Assembly: GCF_947495625.1 (NCBI RefSeq)
Contig: NZ_CANLZW010000008.1
Coordinates: 1-64,000 of the forward strand
Origin: an uncultured Cocleimonas sp.
GTDB taxonomy: Bacteria; Pseudomonadota; Gammaproteobacteria; Thiotrichales; Thiotrichaceae
DNA: 64,000 nucleotides
Direction of reading: 5' to 3'
The notes beneath the pieces are model-generated. The model was not told the DNA's origin. It saw only the letters and a list, made by a program, of their open reading frames with translations, and did no database searches. Every line of letters begins with the position of its first letter. Position 1 is the stretch's first letter. Of the stretch, positions 35,892 through 44,505 are shown in pieces. Both the position numbers and the translations under genes were made by a program.

Positions 35892-37349
35892 CTATGCGAA
35901 AGCTTTACGATCGTGAGAAGAAGGTATCGATTGTGCTTCACGATATTTTGCGACAGTACGTCGCGCTACATTGATTCCTTGCTCATTGAGCAAGTTCGTC
36001 AATTTGTTGTCACTCAGCGGTTTCTTTGGATCTTCCTTGGCAATTAGGCTTTTAATCATTGCCCGTATTGCGGTCGCTGAGCATTCTCCGCCTGCATCAG
36101 TGCTGACGTGGCTGGAGAAAAAGAATTTGAATTCGTATACGCCTCTGGGAGTGTGCATATATTTACGTGTGGTTACGCGAGAAACAGTAGATTCGTGTAT
36201 GCCTAATTGATCGGCTAAATCACTCAATACCATGGGTTTCATGGCTTCTTCGCCATACTGAAGAAATGGAAGTTGGTTTTCGATAATGGCATGTGCCACA
36301 TTTAGAATAGTGCTGTTACGATTCTCAAGACTATTGATAAACCATTTAGCTTGTTGCAGGTTGTCTTTAATATACTTATTAGTTTCCTGACTACTTGCGG
36401 TTTTTTGTGTTGGTTCTTTCAGCATATCTTCGTAGTAGCTATTAACTTTTAACTCCGTTTTAGTGCTTCCGTTCAGTGAAATTTTCCACTTACCATTTAT
36501 TTTTTTTACATATACATCTGGAACAATATAATCGGTCGAAGAATCATTAAAGAGTTTGCCCGGTTTAGGATCTAATTTACGGATCAGATGTATTAGGTTT
36601 TCTAGTACTGTATCCGTTACTCTTAAATTTCTTTTAATACCTGTATAATCTCTTTTTTCCAGCAAGTCCAGATTTTTCTCTAATAAGCGTTTCGCTTTTT
36701 TGAACAATGCGTGGTCAGAATATTCATGTTCTAACTGCAAAACAAGACATTCTCCCAGAGATCGTGCAGCAATTCCAGAAGGTGAAAGATGTTGAACATA
36801 GGTTAACACTGCTTCAACTTCATCAAATTCGACAAGTAATATATCTTCTAGTGTTTCATGTATTTGTTCAAGCGGTTCGGTCAGGTAGCCGTCATCATCT
36901 AAGTAATCTATGATCAATTTGGCGATTTCTTTATCTTGAAAACTTAAGTTACCCATCTCTACTTGCCACATTAGATGTTCTGTGAGGCCTTGTTCAGATG
37001 AGTGCATCGTTTCGATAAAGTCAGAGGTGCTATTCGAGCTGCCGTTTTCAGAATTAGATGTTTTCCATTCGGGATCGTAGATATCATCCCAATCGGCGTC
37101 TATTTTCATATCTTCAGGGATATGTTCTTCTTTAGCGTTTGTGCCTTCTAATTCGGTATTTGTTGTGGGTTTTTCTTCAATCGGTTGAGAGTCTTCGGTT
37201 CTTTCAAGAAGGGGATTTGTATCGAGTACTTCCTGAATTTCTTGTTCGAGTTCTGTAGATGAGAGCTGCAAAAGTTTAATTGCTTGTTGCAATTGAGGGG
37301 TCATGGACAAAGACTGTCCAAGTTTTATATTTAAACCCTGTTTTATCAT
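35892..37349 (-). CDS. rpoN: RNA polymerase sigma-54 factor
   Basis: A 485-residue protein. The N-terminal activator-interacting region is Gln/Leu-rich (LGQSLSMTPQLQQAIKLLQL, NPLLE), followed by an acidic linker, the core-binding domain, a helix-turn-helix (LADQLGIHESTVSRVTTRKY) and the RpoN box ARRTVAKYRE near the end. It directs transcription from -24/-12 promoters. Neighbours lptB and hpf are those expected for the class. Confidence 0.97.
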   Translation of the reverse strand: MIKQGLNIKLGQSLSMTPQLQQAIKLLQLSSTELEQEIQEVLDTNPLLERTEDSQPIEEKPTTNTELEGTNAKEEHIPEDMKIDADWDDIYDPEWKTSNSENGSSNSTSDFIETMHSSEQGLTEHLMWQVEMGNLSFQDKEIAKLIIDYLDDDGYLTEPLEQIHETLEDILLVEFDEVEAVLTYVQHLSPSGIAARSLGECLVLQLEHEYSDHALFKKAKRLLEKNLDLLEKRDYTGIKRNLRVTDTVLENLIHLIRKLDPKPGKLFNDSSTDYIVPDVYVKKINGKWKISLNGSTKTELKVNSYYEDMLKEPTQKTASSQETNKYIKDNLQQAKWFINSLENRNSTILNVAHAIIENQLPFLQYGEEAMKPMVLSDLADQLGIHESTVSRVTTRKYMHTPRGVYEFKFFFSSHVSTDAGGECSATAIRAMIKSLIAKEDPKKPLSDNKLTNLLNEQGINVARRTVAKYREAQSIPSSHDRKAFA

Positions 37350-37487
37350 TTTGTAATTTCTGAATGCTCTTTTTTATTGTGAATAAATTGTAGCACGTGT
37401 TGAAAATAATTGAAAAAAAAATGATTAATGGTACGGATATTGCATATCTATTATTAGCTTTTTAGATTTAGGCAAATATGAATTGAT

Positions 37488-38255
37488 TTATAATTTAAAA
37501 TCCTCTCCTAAATAGATTTCACGCACTTGTTTATTATTTAAAATATCTTCGGCGGATCCATCTGCAAGAATGTCTCCATTACCCAAAACATAAGCACGAT
37601 CACAGATACCTAGTGTTTCTCTTACATTATGATCTGTAATCAAAACACCAATTCCTCTTGCTTTGAGATGAGAAATAATCTTCTGGATTTCAATCACTGA
37701 TACTGGGTCTACGCCAGCAAATGGTTCATCTAAAAGAATAAATGAAGGCTCTGTAGCTAGTGCTCTGGCAATTTCTACGCGTCTGCGTTCGCCACCAGAA
37801 AGGCTAATTCCTAAGCTATCTCGCAAATGTGTTATCTGAAATTCTTCTAAAAGGTTTTCTAGTTTGTCGCGACGTTCGATTTTATTGAGGTCGCTTCTGG
37901 TTTCAAGAATGGCAAAAATATTATCGGCGACACTGAGTTTTCTAAAAATACTTGCTTCCTGAGCAAGGTAGCCAATGCCTTGGCGAGCCCTTAAATGCAT
38001 AGTGAGCTTGGTGAGATCTACGGTTTCTGGTTTTGTGTTTGATTCTGAGTCTGGTGAAGGCGTAGATTGAATAAAGACGCTGCCTTTATCAATAGCTACT
38101 AATCCTATCACCATATAAAAGCAGGTCGTTTTTCCTGCTCCATTAGGACCCAGTAAACCAACCACTTCAGCACTGTTTATTTCTAGTGATATGCCTTTTA
38201 AAATGACGCGCTTACCATAACTTTTATGTAAGTCTTTTGCGATTAGAACACTCAA
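37488..38255 (-). CDS. lptB: LPS export ABC ATPase LptB, with an inserted loop
   Basis: A 255-residue ATPase of the LptB2FG exporter: Walker [12 protein letters not shown], signature [15 protein letters not shown], Walker [17 protein letters not shown] and C-terminal YLGEDFKL. Relative to E. coli LptB (241 residues) it has an extra polar stretch, [16 protein letters not shown], before the segment that leads into [14 protein letters not shown]. The insertion is on the protein surface and is probably harmless. Follows lptA in the same direction. Confidence 0.95.
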   Translation of the reverse strand: MSVLIAKDLHKSYGKRVILKGISLEINSAEVVGLLGPNGAGKTTCFYMVIGLVAIDKGSVFIQSTPSPDSESNTKPETVDLTKLTMHLRARQGIGYLAQEASIFRKLSVADNIFAILETRSDLNKIERRDKLENLLEEFQITHLRDSLGISLSGGERRRVEIARALATEPSFILLDEPFAGVDPVSVIEIQKIISHLKARGIGVLITDHNVRETLGICDRAYVLGNGDILADGSAEDILNNKQVREIYLGEDFKL

Positions 38256-38318
38256 TGGTTTACCTATTACCTATCATAAAAGTTATTATTAAAACTGTTA
38301 TCTGAAGTCTTAAAAAGC

Positions 38319-38861
38319 CTATTTAGTTTTATTAGTAGGGTAGAAAATAGCTTTGACTCGTCCTTTACCAGGAGCATTTTTATCGCCTGCTTTTAATTCG
38401 CCATTGCGGGTTGAGTATTCGATATGGTTGCTAGTGAATTGGTCATTGTTTTGAGAAATACTGGCATTTCCATCAAGCACAATACGCTTTTCTTTTACCT
38501 GATAAATGACTCTATTAGCCTTACCTTTTGCTAATTTACCATCATCCATTTTTTGTTGAAAACTTACGGGTGAGCCATTAGCGGTAATTCTACTGATTTC
38601 ATTGTTCACCGCATTTATTTCAATTCGAGATGCTCTAATATCAAGCGTACCTTGAACTATAGTCACATTTCCTTCGTACACAGCCAGGCCTTTAGCTTTA
38701 TTAAATAAAACGCTGTCTGCATTTATGTGGACGGGTTTTTCTATATCATCTTTAAGCGCATGACTAGGGGAAACAACCAGTGTTGACAGTGCAATGGCTG
38801 CAATAAAAAACCAAGCAGTTTTGTTGAGTTTATTTACTAGGGATAAATATGGCTTGTACAT
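38319..38861 (-). CDS. lptA: Periplasmic LPS transport protein LptA
   Basis: A 180-residue protein with a signal peptide at about 15-37 (TAWFFIAAIALSTLVVSPSHA). The beta-jellyroll OstA domain carries INADSVLFNKAKGLAVYEGNV and IEINAVNNEISRITANGSPVSF. It bridges LptC and LptD across the periplasm. Its 5' end overlaps lptC by 32 bases; a later internal start is possible. Confidence 0.93.
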   Translation of the reverse strand: MYKPYLSLVNKLNKTAWFFIAAIALSTLVVSPSHALKDDIEKPVHINADSVLFNKAKGLAVYEGNVTIVQGTLDIRASRIEINAVNNEISRITANGSPVSFQQKMDDGKLAKGKANRVIYQVKEKRIVLDGNASISQNNDQFTSNHIEYSTRNGELKAGDKNAPGKGRVKAIFYPTNKTK

Positions 38862-39396
38862 TTTTATGAATCCTTAATTCTTCTTCATCGAGTTTGGTGT
38901 TAAAACCTACGCCTTTAATAATTCCATTTACAGAAGTCAGGGTAATTTCCTCTTCTGAAGAAAGCTCTCTAATCAGAGGATTATAAGTCAAATTTCGGGT
39001 TAGCAATTCAAAACTTTTTGTGACTTCTTTACTGTCTTTAACGGCAACCACTTCACCATCAAGATTTATAGGGCCATCCTTTTTAATTTGCTCGGCTTTT
39101 TTAGCGGTTAAGGTTATGACTTCTCCATCTGTATCTTTGGCCTTTAGCAGAGGTGAGAAAATTTGACTCGCTCCTGTTGATTGTTGATGAACTAAATGTT
39201 CACCTTTTATCAAATAATGCATATTGCCATTTGGATAAGTATTTAAAACGGTAAAATCACTTAGGTAATAATCGATAAGTTTTTCATTTTTCGATATCGA
39301 AAAACCTTTGAAAGTAAGCCATGTAGAATTTAACCAGGTAAACCCCAGCGCAATCACCGTCGCTATAATCAAAAAGAGTAACCCACTACGATTCAT
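38830..39396 (-). CDS. lptC: LPS export protein LptC
   Basis: A 188-residue bitopic inner-membrane protein: one N-terminal transmembrane helix (LLFLIIATVIALGFTWL) and an OstA-like periplasmic domain (YYLSDFTVLNTYPNGNMHYLIKGEHLVH). It takes LPS from LptFG and hands it to LptA. The position between kdsC and lptA is conserved. Confidence 0.93.
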   Translation of the reverse strand: MNRSGLLFLIIATVIALGFTWLNSTWLTFKGFSISKNEKLIDYYLSDFTVLNTYPNGNMHYLIKGEHLVHQQSTGASQIFSPLLKAKDTDGEVITLTAKKAEQIKKDGPINLDGEVVAVKDSKEVTKSFELLTRNLTYNPLIRELSSEEEITLTSVNGIIKGVGFNTKLDEEELRIHKNVQAIFIPSK

Positions 39397-39447
39397 TTAA
39401 AGGCTCTTGTCAGTATTTTTATCAACATGGTCTATGGATCTGATTAT

Positions 39448-40005
39448 TTAACTGCGAATATAACTTTGAAGAATATCATCTAGTTTACCTTGTGCATCAA
39501 GAATGAATTCGCACGCTTCGCGTCCAGCGCCACGTCCTCCATTAATGGTGCAAATTAGATCCGAGTTTTCTTTAACAAACCAGTGTGCATCAGCCACAGC
39601 TATGGATAATCCAACCTGGCTCATAATCGGCAGGTCAATGACATCGTCACCTATGAAAGCAATATTCTCTTTATCCAGCTTTGTTTTTTCTAACAGCTCG
39701 TAAAAGGCCGGTACTTTATCTCGATAACCTTGATATATATATTCGGGTGGAATTTTTAAATTATTAGCACGATGCATGACGAGTTCAGACTTTCTGCCAG
39801 TTATTATTGCTACATTCACACCGTTATCTAAAAGTAATCTAATGCCGTGACCATCTTTAGAATTAAACGCTTTGTATTCCTGACCCTGATTATCAAAGAA
39901 TAAGCTGCTATCGGTTAATACCCCATCTATATCAAAAATGAGCAGTTTGATTTTTTTGGCTTTTTCTCTTAGTGCTTGATTGTCATTATTTAATAATTCA
40001 CTCAT
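39448..40005 (-). CDS. kdsC: 3-deoxy-D-manno-octulosonate 8-phosphate phosphatase
   Basis: A 185-residue HAD-superfamily enzyme of the C0 type without a cap domain. Motif I is LLIFDIDGVLTDSSLFF, motif II is AIITGR, and motif III/IV is AFIGDDVIDLPIM. It hydrolyses KDO 8-phosphate in lipopolysaccharide core synthesis. It starts immediately after kdsD with no gap. Confidence 0.96.
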   Translation of the reverse strand: MSELLNNDNQALREKAKKIKLLIFDIDGVLTDSSLFFDNQGQEYKAFNSKDGHGIRLLLDNGVNVAIITGRKSELVMHRANNLKIPPEYIYQGYRDKVPAFYELLEKTKLDKENIAFIGDDVIDLPIMSQVGLSIAVADAHWFVKENSDLICTINGGRGAGREACEFILDAQGKLDDILQSYIRS

Positions 40006-40995
40006 TTATACGATTCCAGCTTTTAGTAAGTCATGCATGTGTACGATACCTTGAATTTTTCCATTATCATCAGTAACCGGTAAAATTGTAATTTCCTTAT
40101 CTTGCATCAGGTTTAACACGTTCACAGCAAGCTCATCACTTTGAGTCGTAATGCAATCTTTGTGTGCAATTTCACCGATGCTAACCTTTTTCAAGTCGAT
40201 ACCTTCTTCAAAGGCTCTACGTAAATCGCCGTCGGTAAAAATACCTAACAAGTTATTATCATTATCGCTGACTAAAGTAGCACCTAGCTTTTTACTGGTC
40301 ATTTCTAAAATAGCGTTACTCAATGTCGTTTCTGGTAAGCAGATTGGTGTGGCTTCACCGTCTTGCATGATATCTCTAACATGAACCAGTAATCGTTTAC
40401 CTAAGCGACCACCAGGATGAGACCTTGCAAAATCATCAGGGGTAAATCCTCTTGCTTGCAACAATGCAACTGCTAGAGCATCACCCATAACTAAGGTAAC
40501 TGTAGTACTTGAGGTAGGGGCTAATCCCATCGGACATGCTTCTTTTTCTACCGCAATGTCTAAATGAAAATCTGAAATTTTAGCCAGAGGCGAATTTATG
40601 TCACCTGACATGCCAATAACCATAGCGCCTAATCGTTTAACCACCGTCGCTAACATGACTACTTCTTCAGTGGTCCCAGAATTTGAAATTGCTACGACTA
40701 CATCTTCCGCAGTAATCATACCCAAATCACCATGTAGCGCTTCACCGGGATGCACAAAGAATGCAGGGGTTCCGGTACTAGCCAGAGTTGCAGCTATTTT
40801 ATTGCTGATATGTCCGGATTTTCCCATGCCAGAAATAATCACGCGTCCTTTACAGGCCAGGATTGCTTCGCAGGTATTTACAAAATTTTCATCGAGTCGG
40901 TGTTTTAAGGCCTCGACGGCTTCTATCTCTGCGCTAATGACAGCTTGAGCTAATCCGATAAAATCTCTTGTGTTGTTATTTTTCATATTGCTCAT
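40006..40995 (-). CDS. kdsD: Arabinose 5-phosphate isomerase
   Basis: A 329-residue enzyme that converts ribulose 5-phosphate into arabinose 5-phosphate for KDO synthesis. The N-terminal SIS domain has VIISGMGKSGHISNKIAATLASTG and AISNSGTTEEV; two CBS domains fill the C-terminus (about 205-325, HVRDIMQDG and ILPVTDDNGKIQGIVHMHDLL). First of the kds-lpt-rpoN series. Confidence 0.96.
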   Translation of the reverse strand: MSNMKNNNTRDFIGLAQAVISAEIEAVEALKHRLDENFVNTCEAILACKGRVIISGMGKSGHISNKIAATLASTGTPAFFVHPGEALHGDLGMITAEDVVVAISNSGTTEEVVMLATVVKRLGAMVIGMSGDINSPLAKISDFHLDIAVEKEACPMGLAPTSSTTVTLVMGDALAVALLQARGFTPDDFARSHPGGRLGKRLLVHVRDIMQDGEATPICLPETTLSNAILEMTSKKLGATLVSDNDNNLLGIFTDGDLRRAFEEGIDLKKVSIGEIAHKDCITTQSDELAVNVLNLMQDKEITILPVTDDNGKIQGIVHMHDLLKAGIV

Positions 40996-41169
40996 ATTAC
41001 TTTTGTGACTTGATGTTGAAAATCGTAGATCCGTTAACAGTGTTTTATACGTTTTATCAGATAGAGCATCAGTGTTAGTTACAGTACTTTATTTTATGTA
41101 CTTTAAACGATTTTAACGTATAGATTAGTATAAAAATGACCATTTTAAAGAAGCTGATTAAAATGTGTG

Positions 41170-42147
41170 CTACTGAATAGTCTTAAAGTAAAGTAAGGCT
41201 TCGTAAGCAATAAACGCTAGAAAAAGCACTAAACCATTCAATTTAGTAATTTTGTAACGGGCATTTTTGAAACAGCCATAACTAAACAACAACAAAACGA
41301 CAGTTAATCCTAACATTACCCAAATATCTCTATCCAATACACCTTCTGGTATTTCCAGTGGTTGTATCAAAGCAGGGATAGGTAAAACAGCTAATGTATT
41401 AAATAGATTTGATCCTACTATATTTCCTACCGCGAGATCAGTTTCACCTTTACGAGCACTGCTTATGGTCGCAGCTAATTCAGGTAAACTTGTTCCAATA
41501 GCCACTATCGTTAGTCCTATAACCAAATCAGTAATGCCCATGATACTGGCAATACTCGAAGCGCCCCAAACGAGTAATTTAGAACTGACTAAAAGAAGTA
41601 AAAGTCCTACTATGGTCCAGATGATGGCCTGTTTAAAGGGCATTGCTTCGGGTAATTCTCCGAGAGTTTCATCAATTAAAGGGTCATGAGTGTGCCTGTC
41701 TCTTCTGGCTGACGATATCATCCAGTAAAGAATTCCGGCCATCGCACAAACAAGAATCACACTGTCCATGCGCGAGAAATAGTTATCCAGCATTAACAAC
41801 CAGGCAAGAATTGCAGAAGCCAAAACTAGCGGTATTTCTTTCTTCAATAAGCGCGAATGTACTGGTAGTACGAAGAACATCGCGGTCACACCAAGCACTA
41901 GCGTAATGTTAGTGATATTAGAACCAATTGCGTTACCAATACCCAAGCCAGGATTGCCTTGTAAAGCCGCTGCCGCTGATACCAGCATTTCGGGTGCTGA
42001 AGTACCAAGACCAATGATTAACATGCCAACAATAAGTGGAGAAATACCCATCGTTCTGGCGATATTAGAAGCACCATCGATAAAACGATCTGCACTCCAT
42101 ATCAATAGAAATAGCCCGAAAATGATAGCGGCAACAAAAGTTAACAT
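41170..42147 (-). CDS. CaCA-family cation antiporter (YrbG-like)
   Basis: A 325-residue membrane protein of about ten transmembrane segments with the two alpha repeats of calcium/sodium exchangers: GLGTSAPEMLVSAAAALQG with GNAIGSNITNITLVLG, and AIGTSLPELAATISSARKG with GNIVGSNLFNTLAVL. The acidic residues of the transport site are present. It corresponds to yrbG, which precedes kdsD in E. coli; here 174 bases of AT-rich sequence separate them. Confidence 0.92.
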   Translation of the reverse strand: MLTFVAAIIFGLFLLIWSADRFIDGASNIARTMGISPLIVGMLIIGLGTSAPEMLVSAAAALQGNPGLGIGNAIGSNITNITLVLGVTAMFFVLPVHSRLLKKEIPLVLASAILAWLLMLDNYFSRMDSVILVCAMAGILYWMISSARRDRHTHDPLIDETLGELPEAMPFKQAIIWTIVGLLLLLVSSKLLVWGASSIASIMGITDLVIGLTIVAIGTSLPELAATISSARKGETDLAVGNIVGSNLFNTLAVLPIPALIQPLEIPEGVLDRDIWVMLGLTVVLLLFSYGCFKNARYKITKLNGLVLFLAFIAYEALLYFKTIQ

Positions 42148-42276
42148 AAATTGATTTAGTCTTGGAAAAACGAGGGATTATACAGACTTTATTCAATCCG
42201 GATAATAGAGTTAAAGATTATAAAAAATATTAAATAACAAAACTATTATGACCTGAAAAGTGATTCCAGCAGTATG

Positions 42277-42312
42277 CAAAAAAATGCCTACTAAAGTAGG
42301 GGGGTGTCATTT
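42277..42312 (+). repeat. Copy of the intergenic repeat
   Basis: An A-run, TG and CCTACTAAAGTAGGGGGGTG. Here the arms extend to a perfect 6-bp stem (CCTACT/AGTAGG with an AA loop). It lies between divergent genes, so a terminator role is less natural at this site. Confidence 0.85.
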
Positions 42313-42366
42313 TCTTTGGTGGCGTTATAATAAAACACAGTATTTATTAAAAGACGCTTTCGCACG

Positions 42367-43314
42367 ATGAATAATCACAATCCACATAATAACAATAAAG
42401 GTTATTTTGAAATAGCACGAGAGTCTTCTACTCTTTCCTTCGATGAATTTTCAGAAAAATATTACCAGACTGAAACACCCGTAATAATCGAAAATATAGG
42501 AGAAAACTGGTCAGCTATTAATCGTTGGAATGAAGCGTATATTCGTGAAAAGCTAGCGCAAGATTCAACGGCGAAAGCCGCTTCGCTATGGTACTGGATG
42601 GAAAAAGGTACTCTTGAGGAGGATTATCAAACACCGGAAATTATTGAGCAGCTGCTAGCTTCGGATGATGTTTTTCCACGCAATGAATTAATGCGAATCT
42701 GGGCGCACCCTCAGGGCAATGTTTCCAGTTGGCATTATGATGCCAATATGGTGAATGTTTTTAATGTGCAGATGACGGGTAAAAAAGAATGGTTTTTAGT
42801 TTCGCCTGATACGCCATTAGATTGTTATCCATTCACTAGCTTTGCGATCATGGACGATAATGACGAGAAGATATTCAACAAGAAAAGTTACACCCATCTG
42901 ATTTTGAATCAGGGTGATATGCTCTTTATCCCACCTTTATGGTTTCATAAAGTGATATCGCTAGAAAAAGAAAACCTGAATTTGAACTGGATTTTTACTA
43001 AAAGAAAAACTGACGTTGTTAGTTCGACATTGAAGCGAGAATTAGACCGGTATTCTCTGCAATCTTATCTATCGAATCACCGATATCAGTGGGTGCAAAA
43101 CAGTTTTGCCAATATTAATCAGAATATTCCAGGGTATCTTCGCTGGAAATGGCGATACCCAGAAATGATAGAAACGCCAGTTTTACCTAAATCATTCGGA
43201 TTGATGCGACTTACGCTAAGAGAAATAGCATTATTGGGTAAAGTTGCATTGCACGCCAATAAAATCAAGCCATATATTCAAAGCATTCGCTCCATAAAAA
43301 AATTAAAAAGTTAA
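42367..43314 (+). CDS. JmjC/cupin-like 2-oxoglutarate dioxygenase
   Basis: A 315-residue protein of the Cupin_8 / JmjC group. TPVIIENIGENWSAINRW at the start and SSWHYDANMVNVFNVQMTGKKEWFLVSP supply the HxD iron ligands; GDMLFIPPLWFHKVI supplies the distal His. It should hydroxylate a protein or small-molecule substrate using Fe(II), oxygen and 2-oxoglutarate; the substrate is unknown. The gene stands alone with repeat copies on both sides. Confidence 0.85.
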   Translation: MNNHNPHNNNKGYFEIARESSTLSFDEFSEKYYQTETPVIIENIGENWSAINRWNEAYIREKLAQDSTAKAASLWYWMEKGTLEEDYQTPEIIEQLLASDDVFPRNELMRIWAHPQGNVSSWHYDANMVNVFNVQMTGKKEWFLVSPDTPLDCYPFTSFAIMDDNDEKIFNKKSYTHLILNQGDMLFIPPLWFHKVISLEKENLNLNWIFTKRKTDVVSSTLKRELDRYSLQSYLSNHRYQWVQNSFANINQNIPGYLRWKWRYPEMIETPVLPKSFGLMRLTLREIALLGKVALHANKIKPYIQSIRSIKKLKS

Positions 43315-43421
43315 TACCAGTATGTATTTTATACCCCAATAAGCACAATTTTTGACCATCGTTAAATGTCAATTAAGAATCACAAGAAATTACAAGACAT
43401 ATAGTGAATATTAATAATTGC

Positions 43422-43454
43422 CAAAAACCGACTAAAAGTAGGGGGGTGTCTTTT
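43422..43454 (+). repeat. Copy of the intergenic repeat
   Basis: CAAAAACCG, ACTAAAAGTAGGGGGGTG and TCTTTT. The outer left-arm bases differ (CG for CC), so pairing is limited to ACT/AGT. It lies between two plus-strand genes, about 135 bases before adk. Confidence 0.82.
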
Positions 43455-43589
43455 AAAGTTAATTTTTTTCATTTACCCTGTATTAAAAGCTGTATTTTAT
43501 GATATAAATATAAAATAACATTTTTTAATAGTTATCATAATAAATTATCATGCTATAAGTTCGACCAAATTTTAACTAGGGAGAAGTTG

Positions 43590-44264
43590 ATGAATATTTT
43601 GGCCTTTGGTCCAAATGGAAGTGGTAAAGGCACGCAAGGTGCTATTGTTAAAGATAAGTATGGACTTGATCATATTGAATCTGGTGCCATTTTTCGCGAG
43701 CATATTAAAGGTGGGACCGAACTCGGACTCAAAGCGAAAGAATATATCAATGAGGGAAATCTAGTCCCTGATGAAATAACAATTCCAATGGTGTTGGAAA
43801 CTCTAGCCAAGTCAAAAGATAAAGGTTGGCTGCTTGATGGATTTCCACGTTCACTTGCGCAAGCAGAAGCGTTAGATAAAGCCTTAAAAGAATCAGGAAT
43901 GAAGCTGGATGTCGTCATCGAAATCGTACTTGATCGAGAAATAGCCAAAGAACGCATTATGGGTCGACGTTTATGCGCTAATGATAATAATCACCCAAAT
44001 CACATTGCCTTTGAAGCTATTCGACCTGTAGAAAAAGACGGTAAATTAGTTTGTCGCGTCTGTGGTGGAGAACTTTCTGCCAGAGCGGATGATCAGGATG
44101 AAGATGCAATTAATAAACGTCATAATATCTACTATGATGATAATACAGGCACTATGGCGGCCGTTAATTACTTCAAAACTAACGGCAATGCAAAGATAAT
44201 ATCCATTGACGGTTCCAAAGGCATCAAAGAAATTTCAGAAGAGATTATTAGTCAGCTTCCTTAA
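43590..44264 (+). CDS. adk: Adenylate kinase, long zinc-type LID variant
   Basis: It interconverts AMP, ADP and ATP. A 224-residue protein from ATG 43590, chosen because GGGAG lies seven bases upstream; a TTG precedes it directly. The P-loop is FGPNGSGKGTQ; the AMP site is GWLLDGFPRSLAQ. The LID is longer than in E. coli and carries CANDNNH and CRVCGGELSARADD, a plausible zinc site. The sequence differs enough from the standard enterobacterial type to suggest a different lineage. Followed by sulP. Confidence 0.9.
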   Translation: MNILAFGPNGSGKGTQGAIVKDKYGLDHIESGAIFREHIKGGTELGLKAKEYINEGNLVPDEITIPMVLETLAKSKDKGWLLDGFPRSLAQAEALDKALKESGMKLDVVIEIVLDREIAKERIMGRRLCANDNNHPNHIAFEAIRPVEKDGKLVCRVCGGELSARADDQDEDAINKRHNIYYDDNTGTMAAVNYFKTNGNAKIISIDGSKGIKEISEEIISQLP

Positions 44265-44293
44265 TAATCTTTAAAAACCTTTGGATACATCTA

Positions 44294-44331
44294 AAACCTG
44301 AATATTTTAAAAAATATTCAGGTTTTTTTTT
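44294..44331 (+). terminator. Intrinsic terminator of adk
   Basis: AAACCTGAATATTTT and AAAATATTCAGGTTT with a two-base loop, followed by a T-run. Confidence 0.92.
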
Positions 44332-44371
44332 GACGAAATATTTAATGTTTTGCATTAAAACATAACCCTTA

Positions 44372-44403
44372 GGAAATAGCCTGAAAGTAGGGGGGTGACA
44401 TTT
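44372..44403 (+). repeat. Copy of the intergenic repeat
   Basis: GGAAATAG, CCTGAAAGTAGGGGGGTGAC and ATTT. Arms CCTG/TAGG pair with one G-T. It lies between the adk terminator and sulP on the plus strand. Confidence 0.85.
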
Positions 44404-44505
44404 CTAACTAATTAGTTATAGATATCTTTTTATCCTTGAGCTAATCGATTTAGAGGCATACAATCCGCACCCATTATTAATGCTCCCTAATATAGTGATG
44501 GACTG

